Source: Flavobacterium lipolyticum
GTDB lineage: Bacteria > Bacteroidota > Bacteroidia > Flavobacteriales > Flavobacteriaceae
Assembly: GCF_020905335.1 (NCBI RefSeq)
Contig: NZ_JAJJMN010000001.1
Span: 2,170,001 to 2,234,000, forward strand
DNA length: 64,000 bases
Reading direction: 5' to 3'
Shown: positions 63,405 through 64,000 of the stretch, in pieces
How positions within the stretch are numbered: the first letter of the stretch is position 1
Layout of the letters: each line of letters opens with the position of its first letter
Position numbers and translations under genes: made by a program
The notes under the pieces: generated by a model
Seen by the model: the letters and a program-made list of their open reading frames with translations, nothing else
Told to the model about the DNA's origin: nothing
Databases searched by the model: none

Positions 63405-64000
63405 GAGGGGTAATTTTAAATAATTTGTAATGGATAATCTCAATTAAGAAATTTGTTCTATTTTGACAACCAAGTTTCTCTTTTGGGAGTGCAAAATTAC
63501 TTCTTACAATATCAAAAAGCGTTATTATTATCTTAATTAAGGTTTTTGGGTATAATTTATTTTAGGTCCCATCAGGACGAATATATTTATAAAAAAAATC
63601 AAGAATAATATATTTAGAGCTCCGGAGGAGCAATAAATTTATAGGAAATTAAAAATGCACATCAACAGAACCCCATCGGGGTGACCTATCAAATTGTGCT
63701 AAAATTATATGTCGCTCCGCTGGAGCTGGATTAGAACAACGCATACTCAAATTAGTCTATAGATATATCGCTCCGTCGGAGCTTTAGATTAAAAAGAATA
63801 GAAAAAAATCTGCGTTATCTGCAAACCCGAACGATAACGAATCGACGAAGCAATTCACGAATTATTATAAAGCAATAATTCGTGAATTCGTGGCGGAATT
63901 TTTTATTCACCTTTTCTAAAGAAATAAATTCTATGTTTCTATGTATTCAAAAAAGGCACAGAAAAATCTGCTCAATCTGCTGAATCTGCGAGAAAAAAGT
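63405..64000. other. 596-bp gene-free tail with many hairpin repeats
   Basis: No gene was recognised. Hairpins occur at 63619-63631 and 63714-63726 (gctcc...ggagc), 63670-63682 (acccc...ggggt) and 63770-63782 (gctcc...ggagc). After 63800 come aatctgcgttatctgc, gaattcgtgaattcgtggc, tctatgtttctatgt and aatctgctcaatctgctgaatctgcgag words of the dispersed families. Confidence 0.7.

Noticed and set aside
63600..63790. Possible CRISPR array
   Set aside because: Repeat units are only ~13 bp palindromes with unequal spacing and no cas genes nearby.

Overview
The window reads as chromosomal DNA of a member of the Flavobacteriaceae, most likely Flavobacterium. Supporting signs are low G+C, the DnaQ-DnaE and MurF-Alr fusion proteins typical of Bacteroidetes, SusC-like TonB receptors with a carboxypeptidase-like N-terminal domain, -7 boxes of the TAnnTTTG type in place of TATAAT, almost no Shine-Dalgarno sites, and many intergenic inverted repeats. 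No rRNA, tRNA, CRISPR, phage or transposase gene was seen.

Layout. 1-4700: minus-strand genes for a nitrilase-family amidase (cut by the window edge), an AraC regulator, an SGNH lipoprotein, a DUF3050 protein and a glutaryl-CoA-dehydrogenase-like enzyme. 4842-13611: a peptide secretion and probably signalling locus (below). 13608-16719: trmN6, rimM, rpsP, a lipoprotein and an RRM protein. 16879-21939: a leucine operon (leuC-leuD-leuA-like-leuB) with a clear promoter. 22544-38623: DUF417 protein, PKD lipoprotein, dnaE, beta-barrel proteins, an oxidoreductase, prolyl oligopeptidase, and a TonB receptor paired with a His-rich protein. 38800-46714: murF-alr, mscL, asd, an SMI1/CbrC pair, ferredoxin, NifU and Mrp. 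47132-56546: L,D-transpeptidase, then an ABC exporter (permease, ATPase, adaptor) divergent from a sigma-54 activator/histidine kinase pair. 56651-63404: alkyltransferase-like protein, LysE exporter, trmB, amt, an NTF2-like protein, a repeat lipoprotein and an exported flavodoxin-RidA fusion.

The most interesting region is 4842-13611. A regulator with a periplasmic TPR domain, one membrane helix and a cytoplasmic AraC-type HTH (4842-6584) converges on a tandem run of five tiny genes (6604-7387) found here by reading the minus strand. They encode 45-50 aa peptides with a double-glycine leader (LSKKEQKTVRGG) and a Cys-free core ending in a conserved RGNGKGS motif. Divergent from them are a VKOR-thioredoxin fusion that begins with a catalytically dead C39-like domain, a second and different GG-leader precursor whose core holds six cysteines (9295-9492), a C39 peptidase-ABC exporter and an HlyD-type adaptor. 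I infer that GG-leader peptides are trimmed and exported by one machine, that the VKOR fusion oxidises the six-Cys peptide, and that the RGNGKGS peptides may be signals read by the TPR-AraC protein.

Other points of interest are a sigma-54 promoter with two upstream palindromes in the efflux cluster, a 23-residue membrane mini-ORF between the ATPase and permease genes, the exported flavodoxin-RidA fusion, a lipoprotein with three PGHRCDI repeats, and several families of intergenic hairpins built from shared words.
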